This document shows positions 8,231 to 17,432 of a stretch of 64,000 nucleotides of DNA, piece after piece. The notes beneath the pieces are model-generated. The model was not told where the DNA came from. It was given only the letters and a program-made list of their open reading frames with translations, and did not search any database. The DNA is taken from assembly GCA_036382775.1 (NCBI GenBank), contig DASVHD010000030.1:25721-89720 (forward strand), given 5' to 3'. Position numbers and translations under genes: made by a program. Every line of letters begins with the position of its first letter. The stretch's first letter is position 1. Source of the DNA: a bacterium. GTDB taxonomy: Bacteria > Hydrothermota > Tepidihabitantia > SM23-42 > JAOAFX01.

Positions 8231-9441
8231 GTTTTTACCTTTTTTGCTCCTGTCAGCAAATCATCCATCAATCCTTTTTTTATTTTTTCGAACTTTTGCT
8301 TCTTTGTTTTCAATACTTCCACCTTTTCATCAACATTGGCGAGAATGTCACTAATTTGCTGCTGCTCACCCAGTAATGGCATGGGAATAGTAATTTTCGA
8401 TACTTGTTCACTATTTAATGCTGGATATTGACCACCAATCATCATTTTGTTACACTGGTCAATAACGACCTTGGAAAATAATGTGCATAATAAGTATTGT
8501 GGAATTAAGTATGCTTTACACGTTAACACTGCAAATCCCGTTGAACAAATTTGACCATCATAATTTTTTGGAATTAATGCAAACGCCTTCAAATAGGGCC
8601 GTACCGTTGACATGATCACATCGTTCAGATATACAACACGCCGCGCTCGCGATGGAGCATCTCTTCCCATTATTTCCCTTGCCTGATTTATTTTACCTGT
8701 GCCATTCTCTACCGAGTCAATATCAATATATAGAAACTTATGGTCCGGATAATCCATTGGCAAATCCTTGGCATCTTTATTGATTTCTGTAACATCACCT
8801 AAATGCTTCACCTCCCACTCTTTCGGTATACTTCCTATTTCCGTGTCTTTGAATTGTTTATGTCCGATCCCTTTAGTCAAAAGCTCCTGCATCAATCCTT
8901 TTTTCAACCTCTCAGTCTTTTCAATCGCCGTATCCACTTGTGTAATCGCTTCATCCACAGTTGATAGAATTTCAGCAATTTTTTTCTGTTCAGGGAGGGG
9001 AGGGAGATTAATTCGTATTTTCCTTAAATCCTCCTGGTTTAGTTTAACTCTAGTCGAACCCACAATATATGTCCGTAAATCCATAAAATTTAGCAAATAT
9101 AATAAAAATTTATTACTAGATTTAGCTTCGATGGCCTGCAGAATATGTGCATGATTATTAACCCAAAATTTTCCGGTCATCAAATAACATGATTGCTCAT
9201 ATTTACCATACAAACCACCATCTTCTGCTAATAATAGATATTCACCATCAAAGATATAATTATCGATATGATCTAATATACCATTCGCACCACAATATGG
9301 ATATCTACCTTTTCTTTTTGCTCTTTCTATTTCACTTAAAGGTATTCTCTTACTATCAAAAATTTCAATCACATGATCTAAGGTCATTATTTCCCAATCT
9401 TTTAAACCTCTATCGATATATGATGAATTGATATTATTCAT
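8227..9441 (-). CDS. hsdS: Type I restriction-modification specificity subunit S
   Basis: DNA-recognition subunit of the type I enzyme, 404 residues, with two target-recognition domains and two conserved helical spacers. TRD1 covers about residues 10-155 and ends in LPPLPEQKKIAEIL; the first coiled-coil spacer follows (VDEAITQVDTAIEKTERLKKGLMQELL). TRD2 begins at GSIPKEWEVKHLGD and ends in IPMPLLGEQQQISDIL, with the second spacer running to the C-terminus. The organisation is intact and full-length. It begins 13 bp after the STAND gene and overlaps the HEPN gene by 4 bp. No second or partial hsdS that could recombine with it is in the window. Confidence 0.93.
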   Translation of the reverse strand: MNNINSSYIDRGLKDWEIMTLDHVIEIFDSKRIPLSEIERAKRKGRYPYCGANGILDHIDNYIFDGEYLLLAEDGGLYGKYEQSCYLMTGKFWVNNHAHILQAIEAKSSNKFLLYLLNFMDLRTYIVGSTRVKLNQEDLRKIRINLPPLPEQKKIAEILSTVDEAITQVDTAIEKTERLKKGLMQELLTKGIGHKQFKDTEIGSIPKEWEVKHLGDVTEINKDAKDLPMDYPDHKFLYIDIDSVENGTGKINQAREIMGRDAPSRARRVVYLNDVIMSTVRPYLKAFALIPKNYDGQICSTGFAVLTCKAYLIPQYLLCTLFSKVVIDQCNKMMIGGQYPALNSEQVSKITIPMPLLGEQQQISDILANVDEKVEVLKTKKQKFEKIKKGLMDDLLTGAKKVKT

Positions 9442-9454
9442 AATTCAAAACCTT

Positions 9455-12400
9455 CTATATTTTGGGATTTAGAAATTCTTCATCATCCTGAAGAAGAACC
9501 TGTATTTCTGCTTCTATACTATTAATCACTTGTCTTATAAAATTTCTGACTGACCCAGGAGGACATTTATCACACATTTCTCGAAGAATTGTTTTTTTGC
9601 TTTCTAGAACAGGGGGTGGCTTACCTGGCGTTGATGTTAGAGTACCAGAATTAACTACTGCAGAAAACATGCGTTTTGCAGACTTTTCCAAACTGCTTTT
9701 AAAAGCTTCCTGTAATACTTTTAGCAAAAGCGGCATTGTTACACTATTGAACTTCAAGAAACCTGCCGTGATCAAAACCTCATCTATCTTTCCGGCATTG
9801 ATTTGTTCCTGAATAAACTTCTCTAAATAAGTTTCCTTTGAGCAATCTTGTTTTAAGTGGATAATTGGACTTATCAAATACTCAAGGGTGTAAAGTAATA
9901 ACGGATTACGTTTATACCAATCAATGACACATTTCAATATCATTTTATATTCATCATAATTATGTATCAACCTTGATAAACATTTCAAACCCTCATACGG
10001 AATTGCCTCAAACCTATAAAAATCAACACCATTATGCTTTACCATCTTCATTTCCATATCCAATCGATATTTAGTAAAATCAAGAAGACTCATAATGTCA
10101 CTGCATGAAAAGTCAATAACGGTTTGTCCATTTGCATCAATACAAGGGACGTCTTTCATTAAGCGTAAAGATACACTGCGAAATTCGTTTACTTCTTCAT
10201 TCTCAGGAATTGATAGATTCGCATGACGAATCCAATGCAGCATATCAGAAATCGCAGAAATCATTATTAGTGACAATGGACCTTCTTGTTTGATAATATC
10301 ATTCATCAATCTTATCATCACCAAAACGTCTTTAGTTTTTTCAAAGATAAAGTATAAATTCCGGCCAACTGAAATCCTGTTTTTCGACGACCCATTATTT
10401 ATCAGCCTAGTTAACCAATTAACTTTTATATCTACTGGCATTGTGCCTTCTTCTATCAATCTTATGAATAAAGCTACTCTACTACTTGGTACATCTGACG
10501 GACGATTCAAAATTTCATTTGCTATAACCTCAATGTGTATATTATCTAATTTGGAAATCGCTAGGTCAATTTCATTTTTAAATCTATCTGGAATTTTGCA
10601 CCAAAGGTCAGGATTCGTTCGGATTGATTTGAAAATATCGGTGTTCAGTTGTGCCCAACTAAGAATGAGAGGTGGATTGCCAGTTGAATTGCATTTTTCA
10701 AGATTATCGTCCAATGAGATTAAATAAGCCACCACTTCAGAAGGCGATTTATATGAGGCATCGATCTTTTCCACCAAATTTTTCAGATCATCTGTCTTCA
10801 AATTCCATCTATGATGCATAAATTCATTAACAAACCATTCCCATCTGTTAATCGCAGGTGATTGTTTCTCTACCATGTCAAAATTTTCTATAACATATTC
10901 CGGAGCAACATAATACCTATAAACAAGATAATCAGGTGAACGAGGAAACTTTCTCAACAACTCTACTGCTTCTATAGTTCCGGGAATATCTTGAGCCCAC
11001 GCAGTTATAAGAAAATTTTCGATTTCACTTAAAAGATAAAAATTGGCATCCGGAGAAATTAATGTAGCAATCATTCTGATGACCTTAGTCCGATCATCAG
11101 CTATTCTTTTAGCCAAGGGTAATTTACTTTCAGAAACACGTCCCATGCATGTTCTTCCTATACTCCCAGCTGTTTTGATTCCCTGTATTATTATTTCTAA
11201 TTTTGGATATAATAGTAATTGCCTTAATAAGTGCAATGCAGTATCTCTTAGTTCATGGATGGTTTGTGTATCTGATAAAGTACGCTCACCAAAAACAAAC
11301 TGACCAGATTGTGATTGTGAATATGCGTGAGTACCAGCCAAAATTTCTGATATTGAGTTACTTATTAGTTCAGCTTCGACTATGCTAAAATGCAAATCTC
11401 CCAGCCAAACTGATAATTCTGCTAATATGTCTTTTATCATATCTGGTCTATGATTGATGGGTGACACAGCTTCCTTAATCAAAGTTCGTGGCTTATAGTT
11501 ATCATAAGTACCCTTTAATTCACTATTTGCTAATTCTCTAATTAATTGAATAGCTTTTTTTTGAAAACCTGGAATCTCCATGATGTTGGTGATTACAGGA
11601 CCAATGTTATCTAAGTTCAGTTCATAATTAACATTAAAGACCTTAATAATCGGATCTGCCGATAGTGGCGCTTTCGATCGAAGGTAAGCGTAAACCAAAT
11701 CCAATATTTCTTCAGTAATGAAATAAGTTACTTTTGAAATTTGTAAGAGCCTATTTATTCTGACATTATTGGGCGTGCTGTGGGACTCGTCAATCCAGTC
11801 ATAAACAATCCGTTTTAAAGTAATTTTGACCTTTTCTAAATCTCCATATCGGGATATCGCAGCTAAATTATTAAATATTGTCTCAGGACATATTCCCAGC
11901 CATCTTTGTATCAAACATTTTATAGCATTTTCGTTTAATTTGTCTAGTCTAAAAGTAAGATATAGATCGCCGATCATGTCTGGATTAAATCTCACGGACC
12001 TACCTATTTCTCTTAATACTCCAACTTCTATTAGTTTATCAATATATGTTATCAATTGTTCAGCACTAAACCCGCTAAGTGCACTTAACTTTTTAATTAC
12101 TTCATTGTTATTGTTCTTTGCAAAAGGTACAACAATTGCAATATTTATCAATAAGTCATCCAATTTTTCCTTAATAATATTGAATTTTGACAACGCCTTT
12201 TCTGTGTCATATTCGACACTGTCTACTATTTGATCTTGGAATATTCTTAAATCCATTACTCTATTTTCCATTTTATGATTCCCAATAAAAGTCAATATAA
12301 ATGGATTAGAATAATGAGTCACTATAAACTCTTCATTATCTATTTTTTCTTTATCAACAACAAGGTGAAGCAATCCAAGAAGGTCTTGTTTGCTCCAATT

Positions 12401-13342
12401 TGAAATAGGCATCTCCTCAATAACACTAGCACACCTAAAATCTCTGACGATATTCCGGATTGAATCTAAGCCAGAAGTTCTGACTCCCAATATTATCTTA
12501 ACTGCAAAGGCTTGGCTTTTAGCCAAAGCGATTAATGCTTTTGTTTCTTCCAAATATCTGTCAGCATCGTCTAATACTAGAATATATTTTCTTCCACACA
12601 CAAGTTCATCTTGCACTGCATCATTCATATTTCTAAGACCCGGTCTAATCAGCCAACATTGTCGTTCATCATCAGCGAGATGTGCATTTTTTGCTATATC
12701 TCTCAATAAATGTGATTTTCCGTTGCCCCCAGCAGCATAGATAATAAGTATACTTACACTATCTTTAAGAATAAATTGATAGCATTGCCTTGATTCCCTT
12801 TCGAATTTTAATAATTTATTAGTTGATAAAAGAGTTTTTTCATATTGTTCAAAATATATTTTCCAAGGTACAAACATGGGGAATTGCGGATCTCCAAAGA
12901 AGTAGTACCTTAGAAATGGCTGCTTTTCTATTCGCATAGTCAAATCTTCTCGAGCCCAGATTTTAAGTGTTTTTGTCTTTCTTTTATTCATTACTTCGAG
13001 AATTCTGACTTCGTTGACATCCAGTTCAGCATTCGTTGCTATGCGAAGATGATCCACGTTATTCTTTTGGGCATTTTTAAGTTCTTTTTTAATCTCATTT
13101 TTCAAGTGAGGAATAGCATTTTTATGAGATTTCGTGGTCCATTTTGACTGAATAGACCATGCACCAGATTTATTCTCGTATTGATAGAAACCGTTGAAAT
13201 ATCCATCCCAACCACTGTCAGCACCAATATATGGACTACTTGGAACAAATCCGGGAGAATTGCATTCGAGTGCAAATAAGTGATTAATAAATCGCTGGAA
13301 ATCTTTTTCATTACCAATCTTATCCCAATTCAATTTTGTCAT
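9455..13342 (-). CDS. Mrr-like nuclease fused to STAND-type NTPase (defence protein)
   Basis: A 1295-residue protein. Residues 1-150 look like a Mrr/PD-(D/E)XK restriction domain: GADSGWDGYF supplies Asp46 and WSIQSKWT supplies the Q-x-K pair (Gln65, Lys67). Residues 190-330 hold a P-loop NTPase: Walker A AAGGNGKSHL near 203-212, Walker B YILVLDDADRY near 253-263, then VKIILGVRTSGLD as a sensor-like Arg strand. The remaining about 950 residues are helical, without recognised enzyme motifs, and could be a repeat-type sensor. This nuclease-NTPase-sensor order matches Avs/STAND-like antiphage proteins in general design. The start overlaps the AbiJ-like stop (ATGA) and hsdS follows after 13 bp. 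I do not recognise the exact family. Confidence 0.7.
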   Translation of the reverse strand: MTKLNWDKIGNEKDFQRFINHLFALECNSPGFVPSSPYIGADSGWDGYFNGFYQYENKSGAWSIQSKWTTKSHKNAIPHLKNEIKKELKNAQKNNVDHLRIATNAELDVNEVRILEVMNKRKTKTLKIWAREDLTMRIEKQPFLRYYFFGDPQFPMFVPWKIYFEQYEKTLLSTNKLLKFERESRQCYQFILKDSVSILIIYAAGGNGKSHLLRDIAKNAHLADDERQCWLIRPGLRNMNDAVQDELVCGRKYILVLDDADRYLEETKALIALAKSQAFAVKIILGVRTSGLDSIRNIVRDFRCASVIEEMPISNWSKQDLLGLLHLVVDKEKIDNEEFIVTHYSNPFILTFIGNHKMENRVMDLRIFQDQIVDSVEYDTEKALSKFNIIKEKLDDLLINIAIVVPFAKNNNNEVIKKLSALSGFSAEQLITYIDKLIEVGVLREIGRSVRFNPDMIGDLYLTFRLDKLNENAIKCLIQRWLGICPETIFNNLAAISRYGDLEKVKITLKRIVYDWIDESHSTPNNVRINRLLQISKVTYFITEEILDLVYAYLRSKAPLSADPIIKVFNVNYELNLDNIGPVITNIMEIPGFQKKAIQLIRELANSELKGTYDNYKPRTLIKEAVSPINHRPDMIKDILAELSVWLGDLHFSIVEAELISNSISEILAGTHAYSQSQSGQFVFGERTLSDTQTIHELRDTALHLLRQLLLYPKLEIIIQGIKTAGSIGRTCMGRVSESKLPLAKRIADDRTKVIRMIATLISPDANFYLLSEIENFLITAWAQDIPGTIEAVELLRKFPRSPDYLVYRYYVAPEYVIENFDMVEKQSPAINRWEWFVNEFMHHRWNLKTDDLKNLVEKIDASYKSPSEVVAYLISLDDNLEKCNSTGNPPLILSWAQLNTDIFKSIRTNPDLWCKIPDRFKNEIDLAISKLDNIHIEVIANEILNRPSDVPSSRVALFIRLIEEGTMPVDIKVNWLTRLINNGSSKNRISVGRNLYFIFEKTKDVLVMIRLMNDIIKQEGPLSLIMISAISDMLHWIRHANLSIPENEEVNEFRSVSLRLMKDVPCIDANGQTVIDFSCSDIMSLLDFTKYRLDMEMKMVKHNGVDFYRFEAIPYEGLKCLSRLIHNYDEYKMILKCVIDWYKRNPLLLYTLEYLISPIIHLKQDCSKETYLEKFIQEQINAGKIDEVLITAGFLKFNSVTMPLLLKVLQEAFKSSLEKSAKRMFSAVVNSGTLTSTPGKPPPVLESKKTILREMCDKCPPGSVRNFIRQVINSIEAEIQVLLQDDEEFLNPKI

Positions 13343-14181
13343 TTCATACCTACATTTAATTTTATAATTGCATAATTAATAAAAGCAGAGCAAGTTACAA
13401 GCATATACCTTGCTTCTGGCTCACCACAACTTATAGGTTCTTTATTTTTAGGATGTCTAATGCCTGCATCATCTGATGTCCAACCGTAGAGATTGCTAAA
13501 ACTCCTTTTTAGAGCAGGATGTATTTTTAAACTATTTATGAGTTTACCAAGACTGCCTTTTTTACCTAATATGATCTGCGCCAATACATCTACTGCACTG
13601 ATAGACTCCTTTATAGAATTCGCATAGTCCGGTTTTGGACGTTTGGAAAAAAGATCCAATGCTTTTGTTAAACATCCTTTCACGGGTTTATATTTGTCTG
13701 AAATGCTTAAAGCTTTTTCTATCTCCCTGTTTTCTTCTAGGTTATCTAATTCAGATGGACATATATTATTGCTTATTATTGTCAGTGGTATTTTTTCCTT
13801 CTTGAAGAGGTACAATATATCTTTCTTGAAATATTTCATTTCTGCCTTGTCTGGATGATTTTTTAATATAAATTCAATATAATCGTATACTTCATACCAC
13901 TTAAGCCTTGTTGCTAATTTACTAATTTTTGCTACAATCTGCCGAGCCTTATAAGTATCTACCTCGAATAGGTTACCATTAAAAAAATCAGTCCATACAA
14001 ATTTTGCAAAAAGTAACGCAGGGGAATTACTAAATTGATCATCCACAAACCAATCATCAATTATGTCTTTATATAAAAATTTATAAATAAGATTTAATAT
14101 TTTGTTTTTTCTCACAAGAGGCATTTCGTCCTTTGCCAGCATTGGGACTTTTTTATACCCATATTTTTCAGAAAATAACAT
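13339..14181 (-). CDS. AbiJ-like abortive-infection protein (AbiJ-NTD4 plus C-terminal HEPN-like domain)
   Basis: A 280-residue protein. The N-terminus (MLFSEKYGYKKV, then LVRKNKILNLIYKFL) resembles the AbiJ N-terminal domain 4, which typically opens FSExxGY and then LRNxLWN. The C-terminal 90 residues (SISAVDVLAQIILGKKGSLGK, then SDDAGIRHPK, then EARYMLVTCSAFINYAI) match the AbiJ-type HEPN domain with its conserved GIRH and EA segments. Such proteins are linked to growth arrest after phage infection. The start ATG at 14181 has GAGGAG upstream. Its stop overlaps the STAND gene start by 4 bp, so the two products are probably made together and may act as a pair. Functional assignment is inference from domain resemblance. 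Confidence 0.65.
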   Translation of the reverse strand: MLFSEKYGYKKVPMLAKDEMPLVRKNKILNLIYKFLYKDIIDDWFVDDQFSNSPALLFAKFVWTDFFNGNLFEVDTYKARQIVAKISKLATRLKWYEVYDYIEFILKNHPDKAEMKYFKKDILYLFKKEKIPLTIISNNICPSELDNLEENREIEKALSISDKYKPVKGCLTKALDLFSKRPKPDYANSIKESISAVDVLAQIILGKKGSLGKLINSLKIHPALKRSFSNLYGWTSDDAGIRHPKNKEPISCGEPEARYMLVTCSAFINYAIIKLNVGMK

Positions 14182-14433
14182 TAATACTCCTCACCTATCA
14201 GTGGAGAATAGATTAATAGGAAGTTCTCGATCCTGCTCGAACAGTAAATATTTTGAGATTGCTTCGCTGTCGCTCACAATGACAATGCGTAATGGTTGCT
14301 CACAATAACCATATATTCTTAACACCGGTCTATCGTACATCTGATCCCTGCCCATTTAGCGCCCCTTTGCCGCACGTTTCGCCCCTTTGGCGTTTTGCAA
14401 TCATCAACCAAATCAGCAACCAAATCATCAACC
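14182..14433. other. Spacer inside the defence operon
   Basis: About 250 bp without a gene between fic and the AbiJ-like gene, the widest gap in the operon. It holds the dispersed repeat at 14255-14284 and short near-repeats such as CAACCAAATCA near 14405-14430. No strong promoter matching the local consensus was seen, so read-through from the hsdM promoter is likely. Confidence 0.5.
14255..14284. repeat. Dispersed repeat, GAGATTGC...CAATGAC type
   Basis: GAGATTGCTTCGCTGTCGCT continues CACAATGAC. The same type recurs at 17390-17424, at the other end of the fic-hsdM pair. Repeats of this type are common between genes in many bacteria. Confidence 0.65.
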
Positions 14434-15471
14434 TTATATAAGCTCATAATAAAGACCCCTACCTTCACCAACAGGTCTAACAACCTTAAGATTTGTTAAC
14501 TTTAATATTTCCTTATGAACAGCCTGTGGAGAAATTTTGAACATTTTTTGCATGTCTCTATTAGTGATTTTACCTTGCGCAACAAGAAATTCCACTATCT
14601 GCATCTGCCGTTCGGTAAGGGCGATCTGACCCTTTTGGGTTTTGCGCAAGCGTTCGCTACTAAGGCGCACGATTCGTTCTTTTACTGCTTGAACGCTTAC
14701 ATGGACGCCTTCGACAAAATACTCCAGCCACTTCGTCGTGTCAAGCATCACCTGATTGACGCTCTGTAATGCTTTATAATACGCCGGGCGGTCCGCGTCA
14801 TAATAGTCATCAAGGCAGAAGAACTGTTTTGTGTCAAATCCTCTTTTATACAGGATCCACGAAGCAAGAATACGTGCGGTCCTGCCGTTTCCATCAATAA
14901 ACGGGTGAATTCTAACGAATTCATAATGGGTAAGTCCGGCTTCTATAACCGGATCAAGCTCTTTCGCAATAGAAGAATTGAGCCAGCCGATTAGGTTTTC
15001 AACCAACCCCGGGACCTCTTCATTCTTTGGCGGTCGAAAAAAGATTTCGCCGGTCATGCGGTTACCCACAACCACATATCGAGTTCGGAATGTCCCACAA
15101 TCTTCAGGATGTTCAAGTGTATCCTTTGTCACCTGTCTATGCGTTCTCAGAATATGGGCAACTGATAGCGCATCACCTTCCACAATTTTTTCAATATTTC
15201 GGAGAACCTCCAAATAATTCAACACTTCTTGTTTATCTTTTCGTGTTGCAGTGATTGTCCGCCCTTGTGCAAGTTTGGACACCTGCTCCAAATTCAAGTT
15301 GTTACCTTCTATATGAGTCGAAGAATGTGCAGTGCGAATAATAGCCTCGCGCCGTAGTTCAACCTCCCATTTCGGGATTAAAGGTGAATTCAGGATGACT
15401 TCGCGCGCCGCCGAGATCTTAGAGAGCAGACTTACTATATTGTGGGTATAGGTGAAGTTAGGTTGAAACAT
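14434..15471 (-). CDS. fic: Fic-domain protein AMPylator with C-terminal winged helix
   Basis: A 345-residue Fic protein that would transfer AMP (or a related group) from a nucleotide to a target hydroxyl. The inhibitory helix motif [S/T]xxxE[G/N] is visible as STHIEGN (about 51-57), so it is a class II, N-terminally auto-inhibited Fic. The catalytic loop HPFIDGNGRTAR (about 189-200) is complete. The C-terminal 60 residues (RQMQIVEFL, then ISPQAVHKEILKL) form a winged-helix DNA-binding domain, so it may also regulate transcription. It overlaps the hsdM stop by 14 bp, implying coupled translation. Fic genes are recurrent neighbours of type I restriction loci. Confidence 0.92.
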   Translation of the reverse strand: MFQPNFTYTHNIVSLLSKISAAREVILNSPLIPKWEVELRREAIIRTAHSSTHIEGNNLNLEQVSKLAQGRTITATRKDKQEVLNYLEVLRNIEKIVEGDALSVAHILRTHRQVTKDTLEHPEDCGTFRTRYVVVGNRMTGEIFFRPPKNEEVPGLVENLIGWLNSSIAKELDPVIEAGLTHYEFVRIHPFIDGNGRTARILASWILYKRGFDTKQFFCLDDYYDADRPAYYKALQSVNQVMLDTTKWLEYFVEGVHVSVQAVKERIVRLSSERLRKTQKGQIALTERQMQIVEFLVAQGKITNRDMQKMFKISPQAVHKEILKLTNLKVVRPVGEGRGLYYELI

Positions 15472-17236
15472 CGTATTTGAGCTCCTTAAGGTAGTCTTCT
15501 ATCTTTTTCTTGTTTTCAACAATTTCGCCATCCAGTCGATTGAGTTCTTGCCATTCTTTAGCAATATTTATCTGCTCGATTTCTTCTTCAGGATAGACAT
15601 AGAGCGTGACGTTGAGATTGTAATCGTTTTTTTCGATTTCGTTTTTTCCCACGACTCGCGAAAAGCCTTTTTCTTCAGAGAAATTCTTATATGCCTGCGT
15701 CATTTTTGCTAGGTTCGCCCCACTCAGATGGTTGAGTTTTCGTATCTCTGGGTGTTTTTCATATTCCTGACTTGCGTTTAAAAACAAGATTTTGTCTTCT
15801 CTTTCTTTCTGTTTATTTTTATGGAATATCAATATTGCACCAGGTGCGCCCGTATTGTAAAATAGTTTTTCTGGTAGTAGAATGACAGTTTCAAGCAGAT
15901 CTTTATTAATAACTCCTTTTCTGATTGCTTTCTCAGCGCCGCCACGGAACAAACAGCCATTGTCAATCACAATACCCACTCTACCGCTATCAACATTGAC
16001 TGATGCAAGCATGTGCTGTATCCAAGCCCAGTCCGCTGATTGTTTGGTTGGAAAACCATAGCTGAAGCGGTCATGCCAAAATTCACCTTTCTTAAGCACA
16101 TCCTCGTTATAACCATCCTGGTTCCATGGAGGATTTGCCATGCAAATATTAAATTGCTGAAGCTTTTCTCCCTGCTTGAATTTTGGATATAGCAACGTGT
16201 CGCCTAAAGTAATGCGGGCATTGCGAATATCATGAATATAAAGATTCATCTTTGCCAATGCCAGAGTCTTATAATTAGCCTCCTGCCCGAATAAAAATAA
16301 TTTGTCAGCATCTATTTTACTTTTTTCCTCTTTAATATGCTGGTACGACATAATGAGCATGCCTGCCGAACCCAGCGCCGGATCATAGATGCGATCGCCC
16401 GGCTGAGGATCAAGAATCTGCACGAGCAAATTTATCACCTCACGTGGTGTGTACACTTCGCCCTCTTTTGCCTTTTGAGGTGCGAAATACCGCAGGATCC
16501 ATTCATAGGCATCGCCTAATATATCGGGTGATACGTAATGAAGGGACTGTGCGCTGAACAGTTCGACGAGTTGCCGCAGGATTTCCGCATTTTCACGGTT
16601 GTTGGTAAATTGCACGAAATCGACATTTTCAAAAACATCGCGCAATTCGGGATTGTGCTCGGCAAGCTGCTTCATCGCACCTGAAAATTTTTCTGCGATC
16701 CGCGCCGGATCTTTCCTGATATCTTCCCATCGGTATTCATTAGGAATATCAAAATCATGATACATGGATTGTCGCGCTTCGTGTTCAGCTTCTTTTTCGG
16801 AAAGTCCCTCTTTCGAAACGTCAGTCTTGGCTTTATCGTATTCCAAACCCCATTTATCGCAAATCCGCTTATAAAAAAGCAGTACAAGAATGAAAGTATA
16901 ATCCACACGCGTACGTATCAAATCGGCAGCTTTCTTCAGCAAGACATCCAGATCGCCGCGCGTGAGCTGAGATTTATCTATGGCCAATGTTTCTGCAATA
17001 TATTTTTCTTTGCTTTTGAGTATATAAATCCTCTTTCGTGCGTCATTTGGATCAAATTTTGTTTCAAGACGTCCAGCCTTGCGTAGCTCGGATAATACCG
17101 CATTTACCTTTTCATTATTATCCTGGGTTGGTGGTTGTTCAAGAATACTAAGTGCATCCTCAAATCGAAACTCCTTATCACTGAATTTTTGTATCAAAAT
17201 ATCATATCTGGTCTCAAGCCATTTTTTCAGTTTCAT
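15458..17236 (-). CDS. hsdM: Type I restriction-modification methyltransferase subunit M
   Basis: The N6-adenine methyltransferase subunit, 592 residues. The AdoMet motif I DPALGSAG lies near residues 285-292 and the catalytic motif IV NPPW near 368-371. An N-terminal extension of about 85 residues (winged-helix-like, VNAVLSELRKAGRLE) precedes the HsdM N-terminal helical domain. The start ATG at 17236 has AAGGAG 5 nt upstream. It is the first gene of the operon, so methylation capacity is made before the restriction subunit, as expected for safe establishment. A consensus promoter lies 45 nt upstream. The protein looks intact. Confidence 0.93.
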   Translation of the reverse strand: MKLKKWLETRYDILIQKFSDKEFRFEDALSILEQPPTQDNNEKVNAVLSELRKAGRLETKFDPNDARKRIYILKSKEKYIAETLAIDKSQLTRGDLDVLLKKAADLIRTRVDYTFILVLLFYKRICDKWGLEYDKAKTDVSKEGLSEKEAEHEARQSMYHDFDIPNEYRWEDIRKDPARIAEKFSGAMKQLAEHNPELRDVFENVDFVQFTNNRENAEILRQLVELFSAQSLHYVSPDILGDAYEWILRYFAPQKAKEGEVYTPREVINLLVQILDPQPGDRIYDPALGSAGMLIMSYQHIKEEKSKIDADKLFLFGQEANYKTLALAKMNLYIHDIRNARITLGDTLLYPKFKQGEKLQQFNICMANPPWNQDGYNEDVLKKGEFWHDRFSYGFPTKQSADWAWIQHMLASVNVDSGRVGIVIDNGCLFRGGAEKAIRKGVINKDLLETVILLPEKLFYNTGAPGAILIFHKNKQKEREDKILFLNASQEYEKHPEIRKLNHLSGANLAKMTQAYKNFSEEKGFSRVVGKNEIEKNDYNLNVTLYVYPEEEIEQINIAKEWQELNRLDGEIVENKKKIEDYLKELKYDVST

Positions 17237-17280
17237 AATTCTCCTTAAATTTACCTACAGCTATATTTCATTATGTGAAT

Positions 17281-17308
17281 ATTATAGGTAATTTCATGCG
17301 GTTGTCAA
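17281..17308 (-). promoter_or_regulatory. Promoter of the defence operon
   Basis: On the minus strand: TTGACA (17308-17303), 16 nt, TATAAT (17286-17281). Both boxes match the sigma-70 consensus perfectly. The leader to the hsdM ATG is about 40 nt and contains AAGGAG. The same architecture serves the housekeeping genes here. Confidence 0.85.
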
Positions 17309-17389
17309 GGGTTTGCGAACAATATTACGAAATTACGTGTGTTTTTATAACTGATTTACAAATTATACTGCTCAGCTCATTAATAAATT

Positions 17390-17424
17390 GAGATTGCGTC
17401 GCACGATAATCGCTCGCAATGACA
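17390..17424. repeat. Dispersed repeat, GAGATTGC...CAATGAC type
   Basis: GAGATTGCGTCGCACGATAA, then CGCTCGCAATGAC. It lies between the defence-operon promoter and the 3' end of the M24 peptidase gene, matching the type at 14255. It may mark the right-hand island boundary. Confidence 0.6.
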
Positions 17425-17432
17425 AAACCGGC

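Noticed and set aside
8227..9441. Phase-variable hsdS inversion driven by the nearby recombinase.
   Set aside because: Only one intact hsdS is present, with no partial copy or inverted repeats around the TRDs.
2819..17236. Prophage.
   Set aside because: No capsid, terminase, tail, lysis or replication genes; only defence genes and one recombinase.
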